Shown here: positions 13,230 to 27,500 of the stretch, piece after piece
Position numbering within the stretch: position 1 is the stretch's first letter
Layout of the letters: the number at the start of each line of letters is the position of its first letter
Assembly (NCBI GenBank): GCA_963855995.1
Contig: OY979727.1
Span: 5,413,001 to 5,477,000, forward strand
Direction of reading: 5' to 3'
Length of the DNA: 64,000 nt
Source: Muricea muricata
Taxonomy: Eukaryota; Cnidaria; Anthozoa; Malacalcyonacea; Plexauridae
The notes under the pieces: generated by a model
Databases searched by the model: none
The model's input: the letters and a program-made list of their open reading frames with translations, nothing else
What the model was told of the DNA's origin: nothing
Translations under genes and position numbers: made by a program

Positions 13230-16200
13230 AAACTTCTCACTTCAACATGTTATTTTGCTCGTGACGATAGTTTGAGTGACGAAAACAGGATTCCTGACTT
13301 ACTAACTTCTCCAACTTCCATTTAGAAAGTCGCTTTTAGGTCCGTGATTGCAATATATCATTGCGCTCAACTCGTTCAGTTGGGCCCTGAAAAAATCACT
13401 TTAAGCTCTAAAACGTTGGCGTGATCGATTTAAGACGGCAGTTTTTAGTAGATCATTTGAGCATGTTTTTACGCTAAAATCGCTTCAAAGCGCTTAAAAC
13501 GCGTTTTTAATGCTTCTAAGATCGTTTCTTTTCTGTTTCAAAGTAAGTTGTAAGCTTGTAACTTCAACATGTTATTTTGCTCGTGACAATAATTTGAGTG
13601 CGGAAAACATGATTCCTGACTTGCTAAGTTCTCTAATTTCCATTTAGAAAGTCCCTTTTAGGTCCGTGATTGCAATATATCATTGCGCTCAACTCATTCA
13701 GTTTTGCCCTTAAAACATCATTTGAAGCTCCAAAACGTTGCCGTGATCGATTTAAGACGGCAGTTTTTAGTTGATAATTTGAGCATGTTTTTACGCTCAA
13801 ATCGCTTTAAAAGCGCTTTAAACGCGTTTTTAATGATTCTAAGCTCGTTTCTGTTCTGTTTCGAGGTGGGTTGCAAGCTTCTCACTTCAACATGTTATTT
13901 TGCTCGTGACGATAATTTGAGTTCCGAAAACAGGATTCAAGACCTGCTAAGTTCTCAAACTTCCATTTAGAAAGTCCCTTTTAGGTCCGTGATTGCAATA
14001 TATCATTGCGCTCAACTCGTTCAGTTTGGCCCTAAAAACATCATTTTAAGCTGTAAAACAGTGGCGTGATCGGATTAAGACGGCTGTTTTTAGTTGATCA
14101 TTTGAGCATGTTTTTACAATCAAATCGCTTTAAAAGCGCTCAAAACGCGTTTTTAATGATTGTAAGATCGTTTCTTTTCTGTCTCAAAGAAGGTTGTAAG
14201 CTTCTCACTTCAACATGTTATTTTGCTCATGACAATAGTTTGAGTGCCGAAAACATGATTCCTGACTTGCTAAGTTCTCTAGTTTCAATTTAGAAAGTTC
14301 CTTTTAGGTCCGTGATTGCAATATATCATTGCGCTCAACTCATTCAGTTTGGCCCTTAAAACATCATTTTAAGCTCCAAAAGGTTGCCGTGATGGATTTA
14401 AGACGGCAGTTTTTAGTTGATAATTTGAGCATGTTTTTACGCTCAAATCGCTTTAAAAGCGCTTAAAACCCGTTTTTAATGATTCTAAGATCGTTTCTGT
14501 TCTGTTTCGAGGTGGGTTGTAAGCTTCTCACTTCAACATGTTATTTTGCTCGTGACGATAGTTTGAGTGACGAAAACAGGATTCCTGACTTACTAACTTC
14601 TCCAACTTCCATTTAGAAAGTCGCTTTTAGGTCCGTGATTGCAATATATCATTGCGCTCAACTCGTTCAGTTGGGCCCTGAAAAAATCATTTTAAGCTCT
14701 AAAACGTTGGCGTGATCGATTTAAGACGGCAGTTTTTAGTAGATCATTTCAGCATGTTTTTACGCTAAAATCGCTTCAAAGCGCTTAAAACGCGTTTTTA
14801 ATGCTTCTAAGATCGTTTCTTTTCTGTTTCAAAGTAAGTTGTAAGCTTGTAACTTCAACATGTTATTTTGCTCGTGACAATAATTTGAGTGCGGAAAACA
14901 TGATTCCTGACTTGCTAAGTTCTCTAATTTCCATTTAGAAAGTCCCTTTTAGGTCCGTGATTGCAATATATCATTGCGCTCAACTCATTCAGTTTTGCCC
15001 TTAAAACATCATTTGAAGCTCCAAAACGTTGCCGTGATCGATTTAAGACGGCAGTTTTTAGTTGATAATTTGAGCATGTTTTTACGCTCAAATCGCTTTA
15101 AAAGCGCTTTAAACGCGTTTTTAATGATTCTAAGCTCGTTTCTGTTCTGTTTCGAGGTGGGTTGTAAGCTTCTCACTTCAACATGTTATTTTGCTCGTGA
15201 CGATAATTTGAGTTCCGAAAACAGTATTCCTGACTTGCTAAGTTCTCCAACTTCCATTTAGAAAGTCCCTTTTAGGTCCGTGATTGCAATATATCATTGC
15301 GCTCAAATCGTTCAGTTTGGCCCTAAAAACATCATTTTAAGCTCTAAAACAGTAGCGTGATCGACTAAGACGGCAGTTTTTAGTTGATCATTTGAGCATG
15401 TTTTTACGTTCAAATCGCTTTAAAAGCGCTTAAAACGCGTTTTTAATGATTGTAAGATCGTTTCTTTTCTGTCTCAAAGCCACTTGTAAGCTTCTCACTT
15501 CAACATGTTATTTTGCTCGTGACAATAGTTTAGTGCCGAAAACATGATTCCTGACTTGCTAAGTTCTCTAGTTTCAATTTAGAAAGTCCCTTTTAGGTCC
15601 GTGATTGCAATATATCATTGCGCTCAACTCATTCAGTTTGGCCCTTAAAACATCATTTTAAGCTCCAAAACGTTGCCGTGATCGATTTAAGACGGCAGTT
15701 ATTAGTTGATAATTTGAGCATGTTTTTACGCTCAAATCGCTTTAAAAGCGCTTAAAACCCGTTTTTAATGATTCTAAGATCGTTTCTGTTCTGTTTCGAG
15801 TTGGGTTGTAACCTTCTCACTTCAACATGTTATTTTGCTCTTGACGATAGTTTGAGTGACGAAAACAGGATTCCTGACTTACTAAGTTCTCCAACTTCCA
15901 TTTAGAAAGTCGCTTTTAGGTCCGTGATTGCAATATATCATTGCGCTCAACTCCTTCAGTTGGGCCCTGAAAAAATCATTTTAAGCTCTAAAACGTTGGC
16001 GTGATCGATTTAAGACGGCAGTTTTTAGTAGATCATTTGAGCATGTTTTTACGCTAAAATCGCTTCAAAGCGCTTAAAACGCGTTTTTAATGCTTCTAAG
16101 ATCGTTTCTTTTCTGTTTCAAAGTAAGTTGTAAGCTTCTAACTTCAACATGTTATTTTGCTCGTGACAATAATTTGAGTGCGGAAAACATGATTCCTGAC

Positions 16201-16454
16201 TTGCTAAGTTCTCTAATTTCCATTTAGAAAGTCTCTTTTAGGTCCGTGATTGCAATATATCATTGCGCTCAACTCATTCAGTTTTGCCCTTAAAACATCA
16301 TTTTAAGCTCCAAAACGTTGCCGTGATCGATTTAAAACGGCAGTTTTTACTTGATAATTTGAGCATATTTTTACGCTCAAATCGCTTTAAAAGCGCTTAA
16401 AACGCGTTTTTAATGATTCTAAGATCGTTTCTGTTCTGTTTCGAGGTGGGTTGT
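13230..16454 (+). repeat. 10-monomer segmental duplication, copy 2 (3225 bp)
   Basis: This copy begins with AAACTT, the variant HindIII site that normally precedes class e, but continues as class d (GATAGTTTGAGTGACG). The duplication breakpoint therefore falls between 13233 and 13269. Confidence 0.85.
13233..13269. other. Unequal-exchange breakpoint (10-mer duplication)
   Basis: Left of this interval the sequence has AAACTT (base 13232), the signature of the a2-to-e boundary. Right of it the sequence has GATAG (base 13270), the class d signature. The two parental sequences are identical in between, so the crossover lies within these 37 bp. Confidence 0.8.
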
Positions 16455-16774
16455 AAACTTCTCACTTCAACATGTTATTTTGCTCGTGACGATAATTTGA
16501 GTTCCGAAAACAGGATTCCTGATTTGCTAAGTTCCCAACTTCCATTTAGAAAGTCCCTTTTAGGTCCGTGATTGCTATATATCATTGCGCTCAACTCGTT
16601 CAGTTTGGCCTGAAAACATCATTTTAAGCTCTAAAACAGTGGCATGATCGATTTAAGACGGCAGTTTTTAGTTGATCATTTGAGCATGTTTTTACGCTGA
16701 AATCGCTTCAAAGCGCTTAAAACGCGTTTTTAATGCTTCTAAGATCGTTTCTTTTCTGTTTCAAAGTAAGTTGT

Positions 16775-19700
16775 AAGCTTCTAACTTCAACATGTTATTT
16801 TGCTCGTGACAATAATTTGAGTGCGGAAAACATGATTCCTGACTTGCTAAGTTCTCTAATTTCCATTTACAAAGTCCCTTTTAGGTCCGTGATTGCAATA
16901 TATCATTGCGCTCAACTCATTCAGTTTTGCCCTTAAAACATCATTTTAAGCTCCAAAACGTTGCCGTGATCGATTTAAGACGGCAGTTTTTAGTTGATAA
17001 TTTGAGCATGTTTTTACGCTCAAATCGCTTTAAAAGCGCTTAAAACGCGTTTTTAATGATTCTAAGCTCGTTTCTGTTCTGTTTCGAGGAGGGTTGTAAG
17101 GTTCTCACTTCAACATGTTATTTTGCTCGTGACGATAATTTGAGTTCCGAAAACAGGATTCCTGACCTGCTAAGTTCTCCAACTTCCATTTAGAAAGTCC
17201 CTTTTAGGTCCGTGATTGCAATATATCATTGCGCTCAAATCGTTCAGTTTGGCCCTAAAAACATCATTTTAAGGTCTAAAACAGTAGCGTGATCGATTTA
17301 AGACGGCAGTTTTTAGTTGATCATTTGAGCATGTTTTTACGTTCAAATCGCTTTAAAAGCGCTTAAAACGCGTTTTTAATGATTGTAAGATCGTTTCTTT
17401 TCTGTCTCAAAGCAACTTGTAAGCTTCTCACTTCAACATGTTATTTTGCTCGTGACAATAGTTTAGTGCCGAAAACATGATTCCTGACTTGCTAAGTTCT
17501 CTAGTTTCAATTTAGAAAGTCCCTTTTAAGTCCGTGATTGCAATATATCATTGCGCTCAACTCATTCAGTTTGGCCCTTAAAACATCATTTTAAGCTCCA
17601 AAAGGTTGCCGTGATCGATTTAAGACGGCAGTTTTTAGTTGATAATTTGAGCATGTTTTTACGCTCAAATCGCTTTAAAAGCGCTTAAAACCCGTTTTTA
17701 ATGATTCTAAGATCGTTTCTGTTCTGTTTCGAGGTGGGTTGTAAGCTTCTCACTTCAACATGTTATTTTGCTCGTGACGATAGTTTGAGTGACGAAAACA
17801 GGATTCCTGACTTACTAACTTCTCCAACTTCCATTTAGAAAGTCGCTTTTAGGTCCGTGATTGCAATATATCATTGCGCTCAACTCGTTCAGTTGGGCCC
17901 TGAAAAAATCACTTTAAGCTCTAAAACGTTGGCGTGATCGATTTAAGACGGCAGTTTTTAGTAGATCATTTGAGCATGTTTTTACGCTAAAATCGCTTCA
18001 AAGCGCTTAAAACGCGTTTTTAATGCTTCTAAGATCGTTTCTTTTCTGTTTCAAAGTAAGTTGTAAGCTTGTAACTTCAACATGTTATTTTGCTCGTGAC
18101 AATAATTTGAGTGCGGAAAACATGATTCCTGACTTGCTAAGTTCTCTAATTTCCATTTAGAAAGTCCCTTTTAGGTCCGTGATTGCAATATATCATTGCG
18201 CTCAACTCATTCAGTTTTGCCCTTAAAACATCATTTGAAGCTCCAAAACGTTGCCGTGATCGATTTAAGACGGCAGTTTTTAGTTGATAATTTGAGCATG
18301 TTTTTACGCTCAAATCGCTTTAAAAGCGCTTTAAACGCGTTTTTAATGATTCTAAGCTCGTTTCTGTTCTGTTTCGAGGTGGGTTGCAAGCTTCTCACTT
18401 CAACATGTTATTTTGCTCGTGACGATAATTTGAGTTCCGAAAACAGGATTCAAGACCTGCTAAGTTCTCAAACTTCCATTTAGAAAGTCCCTTTTAGGTC
18501 CGTGATTGCAATATATCATTGCGCTCAACTCGTTCAGTTTGGCCCTAAAAACATCATTTTAAGCTGTAAAACAGTGGCGTGATCGGATTAAGACGGCTGT
18601 TTTTAGTTGATCATTTGAGCATGTTTTTACAATCAAATCGCTTTAAAAGCGCTCAAAACGCGTTTTTAATGATTGTAAGATCGTTTCTTTTCTGTCTCAA
18701 AGAAGGTTGTAAGCTTCTCACTTCAACATGTTATTTTGCTCATGACAATAGTTTGAGTGCCGAAAACATGATTCCTGACTTGCTAAGTTCTCTAGTTTCA
18801 ATTTAGAAAGTTCCTTTTAGGTCCGTGATTGCAATATATCATTGCGCTCAACTCATTCAGTTTGGCCCTTAAAACATCATTTTAAGCTCCAAAAGGTTGC
18901 CGTGATCGATTTAAGACGGCAGTTTTTAGTTGATAATTTGAGCATGTTTTTACGCTCAAATCGCTTTAAAAGCGCTTAAAACCCGTTTTTAATGATTCTA
19001 AGATCGTTTCTGTTCTGTTTCGAGGTGGGTTGTAAGCTTCTCACTTCAACATGTTATTTTGCTCGTGACGATAGTTTGAGTGACGAAAACAGGATTCCTG
19101 ACTTACTAACTTCTCCAACTTCCATTTAGAAAGTCGCTTTTAGGTCCGTGATTGCAATATATCATTGCGCTCAACTCGTTCAGTTGGGCCCTGAAAAAAT
19201 CATTTTAAGCTCTAAAACGTTGGCGTGATCGATTTAAGACGGCAGTTTTTAGTAGATCATTTCAGCATGTTTTTACGCTAAAATCGCTTCAAAGCGCTTA
19301 AAACGCGTTTTTAATGCTTCTAAGATCGTTTCTTTTCTGTTTCAAAGTAAGTTGTAAGCTTGTAACTTCAACATGTTATTTTGCTCGTGACAATAATTTG
19401 AGTGCGGAAAACATGATTCCTGACTTGCTAAGTTCTCTAATTTCCATTTAGAAAGTCCCTTTTAGGTCCGTGATTGCAATATATCATTGCGCTCAACTCA
19501 TTCAGTTTTGCCCTTAAAACATCATTTGAAGCTCCAAAACGTTGCCGTGATCGATTTAAGACGGCAGTTTTTAGTTGATAATTTGAGCATGTTTTTACGC
19601 TCAAATCGCTTTAAAAGCGCTTTAAACGCGTTTTTAATGATTCTAAGCTCGTTTCTGTTCTGTTTCGAGGTGGGTTGTAAGCTTCTCACTTCAACATGTT

Positions 19701-21287
19701 ATTTTGCTCGTGACGATAATTTGAGTTCCGAAAACAGTATTCCTGACTTGCTAAGTTCTCCAACTTCCATTTAGAAAGTCCCTTTTAGGTCCGTGATTGC
19801 AATATATCATTGCGCTCAAATCGTTCAGTTTGGCCCTAAAAACATCATTTTAAGCTCTAAAACAGTAGCGTGATCGACTAAAACGGCAGTTTTTAGTTGA
19901 TCATTTGAGCATGTTTTTACGTTCAAATCGCTTTAAAAGCGCTTAAAACGCGTTTTTAATGATTGTAAGATCGTTTCTTTTCTGTCTCAAAGCCACTTGT
20001 AAGCTTCTCACTTCAACATGTTATTTTGCTCGTGACAATAGTTTAGTGCCGAAAACATGATTCCTGACTTGCTAAGTTCTCTAGTTTCAATTTAGAAAGT
20101 CCCTTTTAGGTCCGTGATTGCAATATATCATTGCGCTCAACTCATTCAGTTTGGCCCTTAAAACATCATTTTAAGCTCCAAAACGTTGCCGTGATCGATT
20201 TAAGACGGCAGTTATTAGTTGATAATTTGAGCATGTTTTTACGCTCAAATCGCTTTAAAAGCGCTTAAAACCCGTTTTTAATGATTCTAAGATCGTTTCT
20301 GTTCTGTTTCGAGGTGGGTTGTAACCTTCTCACTTCAACATGTTATTTTGCTCTTGACGATAGTTTGAGTGACGAAAACAGGATTCCTGACTTACTAAGT
20401 TCTCCAACTTCCATTTAGAAAGTCGCTTTTAGGTCCGTGATTGCAATATATCATTGCGCTCAACTCCTTCAGTTGGGCCCTGAAAAAATCATTTTAAGCT
20501 CTAAAACGTTGGCGTGATCGATTTAAGACGGCAGTTTTTAGTAGATCATTTGAGCATGTTTTTACGCTAAAATCGCTTCAAAGCGCTTAAAACGCGTTTT
20601 TAATGCTTCTAAGATCGTTTCTTTTCTGTTTCAAAGTAAGTTGTAAGCTTCTAACTTCAACATGTTATTTTGCTCGTGACAATAATTTGAGTGCGGAAAA
20701 CATGATTCCTGACTTGCTAAGTTCTCTAATTTCCATTTAGAAAGTCTCTTTTAGGTCCGTGATTGCAATATATCATTGCGCTCAACTCATTCAGTTTTGC
20801 CCTTAAAACATCATTTTAAGCTCCAAAACGTTGCCGTGATCGATTTAAAACGGCAGTTTTTACTTGATAATTTGAGCATATTTTTACGCTCAAATCGCTT
20901 TAAAAGCGCTTAAAACGCGTTTTTAATGATTCTAAGATCGTTTCTGTTCTGTTTCGAGGTGGGTTGTAAACTTCTCACTTCAACATGTTATTTTGCTCGT
21001 GACGATAATTTGAGTTCCGAAAACAGGATTCCTGATTTGCTAAGTTCCCAACTTCCATTTAGAAAGTCCCTTTTAGGTCCGTGATTGCTATATATCATTG
21101 CGCTCAACTCGTTCAATTTGGCCTGAAAACATCATTTTAAGCTCTAAAACAGTGGCATGATCGATTTAAGACGGCAGTTTTTAGTTGATCATTTGAGCAT
21201 GTTTTTACGCTGAAATCGCTTCAAAGCGCTTAAAACGCGTTTTTAATGCTTCTAAGATCGTTTCTTTTCTGTTTCAAAGTAAGTTGT
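16775..21287 (+). repeat. Left HOR, canonical 14-mer (4513 bp)
   Basis: Class order is a3 bcd a1bcd a1bcd a2 e. It repeats the a1-to-a2 part of the previous block at an offset of 4513 bp. Class a2 here (about 20644-20967) keeps CATTTTAAG upstream of GATCGATTTAAAACGG, unlike the hybrid a* of the next copies. Class a1 keeps GAGGTGGG and AAGCTT. This is the older phase of the left HOR. Confidence 0.88.
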
Positions 21288-24200
21288 AAGCTTGTAACTT
21301 CAACATGTTATTTTGCTCGTGACAATAATTTGAGTGCGGAAAACATGATTCCTGACTTGCTAAGTTCTCTAATTTCCATTTACAAAGTCCCTTTTAGGTC
21401 CGTGATTGCAATATATCATTGCGCTCAACTCATTCAGTTTTGCCCTTAAAACATCATTTTAAGCTCCAAAACGTTGCCGTGATCGATTTAAGACGGCAGT
21501 TTTTAGTTGATAATTTGAGCATGTTTTTACGCTCAAATCGCTTTAAAAGCGCTTAAAACGCGTTTTTAATGATTCTAAGCTCGTTTCTGTTCTGTTTCGA
21601 GGAGGGTTGTAAGGTTCTCACTTCAACATGTTATTTTGCTCGTGACGATAATTTGAGTTCCGAAAACAGGATTCCTGACTTGCTAAGTTCTCCAACTTCC
21701 ATTTAGAAAGTCCCTTTTAGGTCCGTGATTGCAATATATCATTGCGCTCAACTCGTTCAGTTTGGCCCTAAAAACATCATTTTAAGCTCTAAAACAGTGG
21801 CGTGATCGGATTAAGACGGCTGTTTTTAGTTGATCATTTGAGCATGTTTTTACAATCAAATCGCTTTAAAAGCGCTCAAAACGCGTTTTTAATGATTGTA
21901 AGATCGTTTCTTTTCTGTCTCAAAGAAGGTTGTAAGCTTCTCACTTCAACATGTTATTTTGCTCATGACAATAGTTTGAGTGCCGAAAACATGATTCCTG
22001 ACTTGCTAAGTTCTCTAGTTTCAATTTAGAAAGTTCCTTTTAGGTCCGTGATTGCAATATATCATTGCGCTCAACTCATTCAGTTTGGTACTTAAAACAT
22101 CATTTTAAGCTCCAAAAGGTCGCCGTGATCGATTTAAGACGGCAGTTTTTAGTTGATAATTTGAGCATGTTTTTACGCTCAAATCGCTTTAAAAGCGCTT
22201 AAAACCCGTTTTTAATGATTCTAAGATCGTTTCTGTTCTGTTTCGAGGTGGGTTGTAAGCTTCTCACTTCAACATGTTATTTTGCTCGTGACGATAGTTT
22301 GAGTGACGAAAACAGGATTCCGGACTTACTAACTTCTCCAACTTCCATTTAGAAAGTCGCTTTTAGGTCCGTGATTGCAATATATCATTGCGCTCAACTC
22401 GTTCAGTTGGGCCCTGAAAAAATCATTTTAAGCTCTAAAACGTTGGCGTGATCGATTTAAGACGGCAGTTTTTAGTAGATCATTTGAGCATGTTTTTACG
22501 CTAAAATCGCTTCAAAGCGCTTAAAACGCGTTTTTAATGCTTCTAAGATCGTTTCTTTTCTGTTTCAAAGTAAGTTGTAAGCTTGTAACTTCAACATGTT
22601 ATTTTGCTCGTGACAATAATTTGAGTGCGGAAAACATGATTCCTGACTTGCTAAGTTCTCTAATTTCCATTTAGAAAGTCCCTTTTAGGTCCGTGATTGC
22701 AATATATCATTGCGCTTAACTCATTCAGTTTTGCCCTTAAAACATCATTTGAAGCTCCAAAACGTTGCCGTGATCGATTTAAGACGGCAGTTTTTAGTTG
22801 ATAATTTGAGCATGTTTTTACGCTCAAATCGCTTTAAAAGCGCTTTAAACGCGTTTTTAATGATTCTAAGCTCGTTTCTGTTCTGTTTCGAGGAGGGTTG
22901 TAAGGTTCTCACTTCAACATGTTATTTTGCTTGTGACGATAATTTGAGTTCCGAAAACAGGATTCCTGACTTGCTAAGTTCTCCAACTTCCATTTAGAAA
23001 GTCCCTTTTAGGTCCGTGATTGCAATATATCATTGCGCTCAACTCGTTCAGTTTGGCCCTAAAAACATCATTTTAAGCTCTAAAACAGTGGCGTGATCGG
23101 ATTAAGACGGCTGTTTTTAGTTGATCATTTGAGCATGTTTTTAGAATCAAATCGCTTTAAAAGCGCTCAAAACGCGTTTTAATGATTGTAAGATCGTTTC
23201 TTTTCTGTCTCAAAGAAGGTTGTAAGCTTCTCACTTCAACATGTTATTTTGCTCATGACAATAGTTTGAGTGCCGAAAACATGATTCCTGACTTGCTAAG
23301 TTCTCTAGTTTCAATTTAGAAAGTTCCTTTTAGGTCCGTGATTGCAATATATCATTGCGCTCAACTCATTCAGTTAGGCCCTTAAAAGATCATTTTAAGC
23401 TCCAAAAGGTTGCCGTGATCGATTTAAGACGGCAGTTTTTAGTTGATAATTTGAGCATGTTTTTACGCTCAAATCGCTTTAAAAGCGCTTAAAACCCGTT
23501 TTTAATGATTCTAAGATCGTTTCTGTTCTGTTTCGAGGTGGGTTGTAAGCTTCTCACTTCAACATGTTATTTTGCTCGTGACGATAGTTTGAGTGACGAA
23601 AACAGGATTCCTGACTTACTAACTTCTCCAACTTCCATTTAGAAAGTCGCTTTTAGGTCCGTGATTGCAATATATCATTGCGCTCAACTCGTTCAGTTGG
23701 GCCCTGAAAAAATCATTTTAAGCTCTAAAACGTTGGCGTGATCGATTTAAGACGGCAGTTTTTAGTAGATCATTTGAGCATGTTTTTACGCTAAAATCGC
23801 TTCAAAGCGCTTAAAACGCGTTTTTAATGCTTCTAAGATCGTTTCTTTTCTGTTTCAAAGTAAGTTGTAAGCTTGTAACTTCAACATGTTATTTTGCTCG
23901 TGACAATAATTTGAGTGCGGAAAACATGATTCCTGACTTGCTAAGTTCTCTAATTTCCATTTAGAAAGTCCCTTTTAGGTCCGTGATTGCAATATATCAT
24001 TGCGCTCAACTCATTCAGTTTTGCCCTTAAAACATCATTTGAAGCTCCAAAACGTTGCCGTGATCGATTTAAAACGGCAGTTTTTACTTGATAATTTGAG
24101 CATATTTTTACGCTCAAATCGCTTTAAAAGCGCTTAAAACGCGTTTTTAATGATTCTAAGATCGTTTCTGTTCTGTTTCGAGGTGGGTTGTAAACTTCTC

Positions 24201-24512
24201 ACTTCAACATGTTATTTTGCTCGTGACGATAATTTGAGTTCCGAAAACAGGATTCCTGACTTGCTAAGTTCCCAACTTCCATTTAGAAAGTCCCTTTTAG
24301 GTCCGTGATTGCTATATATCATTGCGCTCAACTCGTTCAGTTTGGCCCTGAAAACATCATTTTAAGCTCTAAAACAGTGGCGTGATCGATTTAAGACGGC
24401 AGTTTTTAGTTGATCATTTGAGCATGTTTTTACGCTGAAATCGCTTCAAAGCGCTTAAAACGCGTTTTTAATGCTTCTAAGATCGTTTCTTTTCTGTTTC
24501 AAAGTAAGTTGT
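21288..24512 (+). repeat. Left HOR, contracted 10-mer (3225 bp)
   Basis: Class order is a3 bcd a1bcd a* e, one tetramer fewer than the 14-mer. New markers start here: class a1 ends in GAGGAGGG and class b begins AAGGTTCTCAC, so HindIII is lost. The penultimate monomer is the hybrid a*. The rare class c variant CAGTTAGGCCC is at 23371, and recurs at 27888 and 32405, each 4517 bp apart. Confidence 0.87.
24042..24071. other. Hybrid a1/a2 breakpoint inside class a*
   Basis: CATTTGAAG (class a1) lies left of the interval and TTTAAAACGGCAG with TTTTTACTTG (class a2) right of it. The same hybrid is present near 28558-28590, so it arose once and was then copied with the HOR. Confidence 0.78.
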
Positions 24513-27500
24513 AAGCTTCTAACTTCAACATGTTATTTTGCTCGTGACAATAATTTGAGTGCGGAAAACATGATTCCTGACTTGCTAAGTTCTCTAATTT
24601 CCATTTACAAAGTCCCTTTTAGGTCCGTGATTGCAATATATCATTGCGCTCAACTCATTCAGTTTTGCCCTTAAAACATCATTTTAAGCTCCAAAACGTT
24701 GCCGTGATCGATTTAAGACGGCAGTTTTTAATTGATAATTTGAGCATGTTTTTACGCTCAAATCGCTTTAAAAGCGCTTAAAACGCGTTTTTAATGATTC
24801 TAAGCTCGTTTCTGTTCGGTTTCGAGGAGGGTTGTAAGGTTCTCACTTCAACATGTTATTTTGCTCGTGACGATAATTTGAGTTTCGAAAACAGGATTCC
24901 TGACTTGCTAAGTTCTCCAACTTCCATTTAGAAAGTCCCTTTTAGGTCCGTGATTGCAATATATCATTGCGCTCAACTCGTTCAGTTTGGCCCTAAAAAC
25001 ATCATTTTAAGCTCTAAAACAGTGGCGTGATCGGATTAAGACGGCTGTTTTTAGTTGATCATTTGAGCATGTTTTTACAATCAAATCGCTTTAAAAGCGC
25101 TCAAAACGCGTTTTTAATGATTGTAAGATCGTTTCTTTTCTGTCTCAAAGAAGGTTGTAAGCTTCTCACTTCAACATGTTATTTTGCTCATGACAATAGT
25201 TTGAGTGCCGAAAACATGATTCCTGACTTGCTAAGTTCTCTAGTTTCAATTTAGAAAGTTCCTTTTAGGTCCGTGATTGGAATATATCATTGCGCTCAAC
25301 TCATTCAGTTTGGCCCTTAAAACATCATTTTAAGCTCCAAAAGGTTGCCGTGATCGATTTAAGACGGCAGTTTTTAGTTGATAATTTGAGCATGTTTTTA
25401 CGCTCAAATCGCTTTAAAAGCGCTTAAAACCCGTTTTTAATGATTCTAAGATCGTTTCTGTTCTGTTTCGAGGTGGGTTGTAAGCTTCTCACTTCAACAT
25501 GTTATTTTGCTCGTGACGATAGTTTGAGTGACGAAAACAGGATTCCTGACTTACTAACTTCTCCAACTTCCATTTAGAAAGTCGCTTTTAGGTCCGTGAT
25601 TGCAATATATCATTGCGCTCAACTCGTTCAGTTGGGCCCTGAAAAAATCATTTTAAGCTCTAAAACGTTGGCGTGATCGATTTAAGACGGCAGTTTTTAG
25701 TAGATCATTTGAGCATGTTTTTACGCTAAAATCGCTTCAAAGCGCTTAAAACGCGTTTTTAATGCTTCTAAGATCGTTTCTTTTCTGTTTCAAAGTAAGT
25801 TGTAAGCTTGTAACTTCAACATGTTATTTTGCTCGTGACAATAATTTGAGTGCGGAAAACATGATTCCTGACTTGCTAAGTTCTCTAATTTCCATTTAGA
25901 AAGTCCCTTTTAGGTCCGTGATTGCAATATATCATTGCGCTCAACTCATTCAGTTTTGCCCTTAAAACATCATTTGAAGCTCCAAAACGTTGCCGTGATC
26001 GATTTAAGACGGCAGTTTTTAGTTGATAATTTGAGCATGTTTTTACGCTCAAATCGCTTTAAAAGCGCTTTAAACGCGTTTTTAATGATTCTAAGCTCGT
26101 TTCTGTTCTGTTTCGAGGAGGGTTGTAAGGTTCTCACTTCAACATGTTATTTTGCTCGTGACGATAATTTGAGTTCCGAAAACAGGATTCCTGACTTGCT
26201 AAGTTCTCCAACTTCCATTTAGAAAGTCCCTTTTAGGTCCGTGATTGCAATATATCATTGCGCTCAACTCGTTCAGTTTGGCCCTAAAAACATCATTTTA
26301 AGCTCTAAAACAGTGGCGTGATCGGATTAAGACGGCTGTTTTTAGTTGATCATTTGAGCATGTTTTTAGAATCAAATCGCTTTAAAAGCGCTCAAAACGC
26401 GTTTTTAATGATTGTAAGATCGTTTCTTTTCTGTCTCAAAGAAGGTTGTAAGCTTCTCACTTCAACATGTTATTTTGCTCATGACAATAGTTTGAGTGCC
26501 GAAAACATGATTCCTGACTTGCTAAGTTCTCTAGTTTCAATTTAGAAAGTTCCTTTTAGGTCCGTGATTGCAATATATCATTGCGCTCAACTCATTCAGT
26601 TTGGCCCTTAAAACATCATTTTAAGCTCCAAAAGGTTGCCGTGATCGATTTAAGACGGCAGTTTTTAGTTGATAATTTGAGCATGTTTTTACGCTCAAAT
26701 CGCTTTAAAAGCGCTTAAAACCCGTTTTTAATGATTCTAAGATCGTTTCTGTTCTGTTTCGAGGTGGGTTGTAAGCTTCTCACTTCAACATGTTATTTTG
26801 CTCGTGACGATAGTTTGAGTGACGAAAACAGGATTCCTGACTTACTAACTTCTCCAACTTCCATTTAGAAAGTCGCTTTTAGGTCCGTGATTGCAATATA
26901 TCATTGCGCTCAACTCGTTCAGTTGGGCCCTGAAAAAATCATTTTAAGCTCTAAAACGTTGGCGTGATCGATTTAAGACGGCAGTTTTTAGTAGATCATT
27001 TGAGCATGTTTTTACGCTAAAATCGCTTCAAAGCGCTTAAAACGCGTTTTTAATGCTTCTAAGATCGTTTCTTTTCTGTTTCAAAGTAAGTTGTAAGCTT
27101 GTAACTTCAACATGTTATTTTGCTCGTGACAATAATTTGAGTGCGGAAAACATGATTCCTGACTTGCTAAGTTCTCTAATTTCCATTTAGAAAGTCCCTT
27201 TTAGGTCCGTGATTGCAATATATCATTGCGCTCAACTCATTCAGTTTTGCCCTTAAAACATCATTTGAAGCTCCAAAACGTTGCCGTGATCGATTTAAGA
27301 CGGCAGTTTTTAGTTGATAATTTGAGCATGTTTTTACGCTCAAATCGCTTTAAAAGCGCTTTAAACGCGTTTTTAATGATTCTAAGCTCGTTTCTGTTCT
27401 GTTTCGAGGAGGGTTGTAAGGTTCTCACTTCAACATGTTAGTTTGCTCGTGACGATAATTTGAGTTCCGAAAACAGGATTCCTGACTTGCTAAGTTCTCC

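Larger units (their letters stand above)
9036..16774 (+). repeat. Left HOR, expanded 24-monomer version
   Basis: Class order is a3 bcd a1bcd a1bcd a2, then d a1bcd a1bcd a2 e. This is one 14-mer with ten extra monomers. The extra block comes from a tandem duplication: 10005-13229 and 13230-16454 are two 3225-bp copies. They share private variants such as GATCGACTAAGACGG (about 12136 and 15360), AAGCCACTTG, ACAGTATTCC and TTTAGTGCCG. One isolated difference is GATGGATTTAAG near 14393, where copy 1 has GATCGATTTAAG. Confidence 0.85.
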
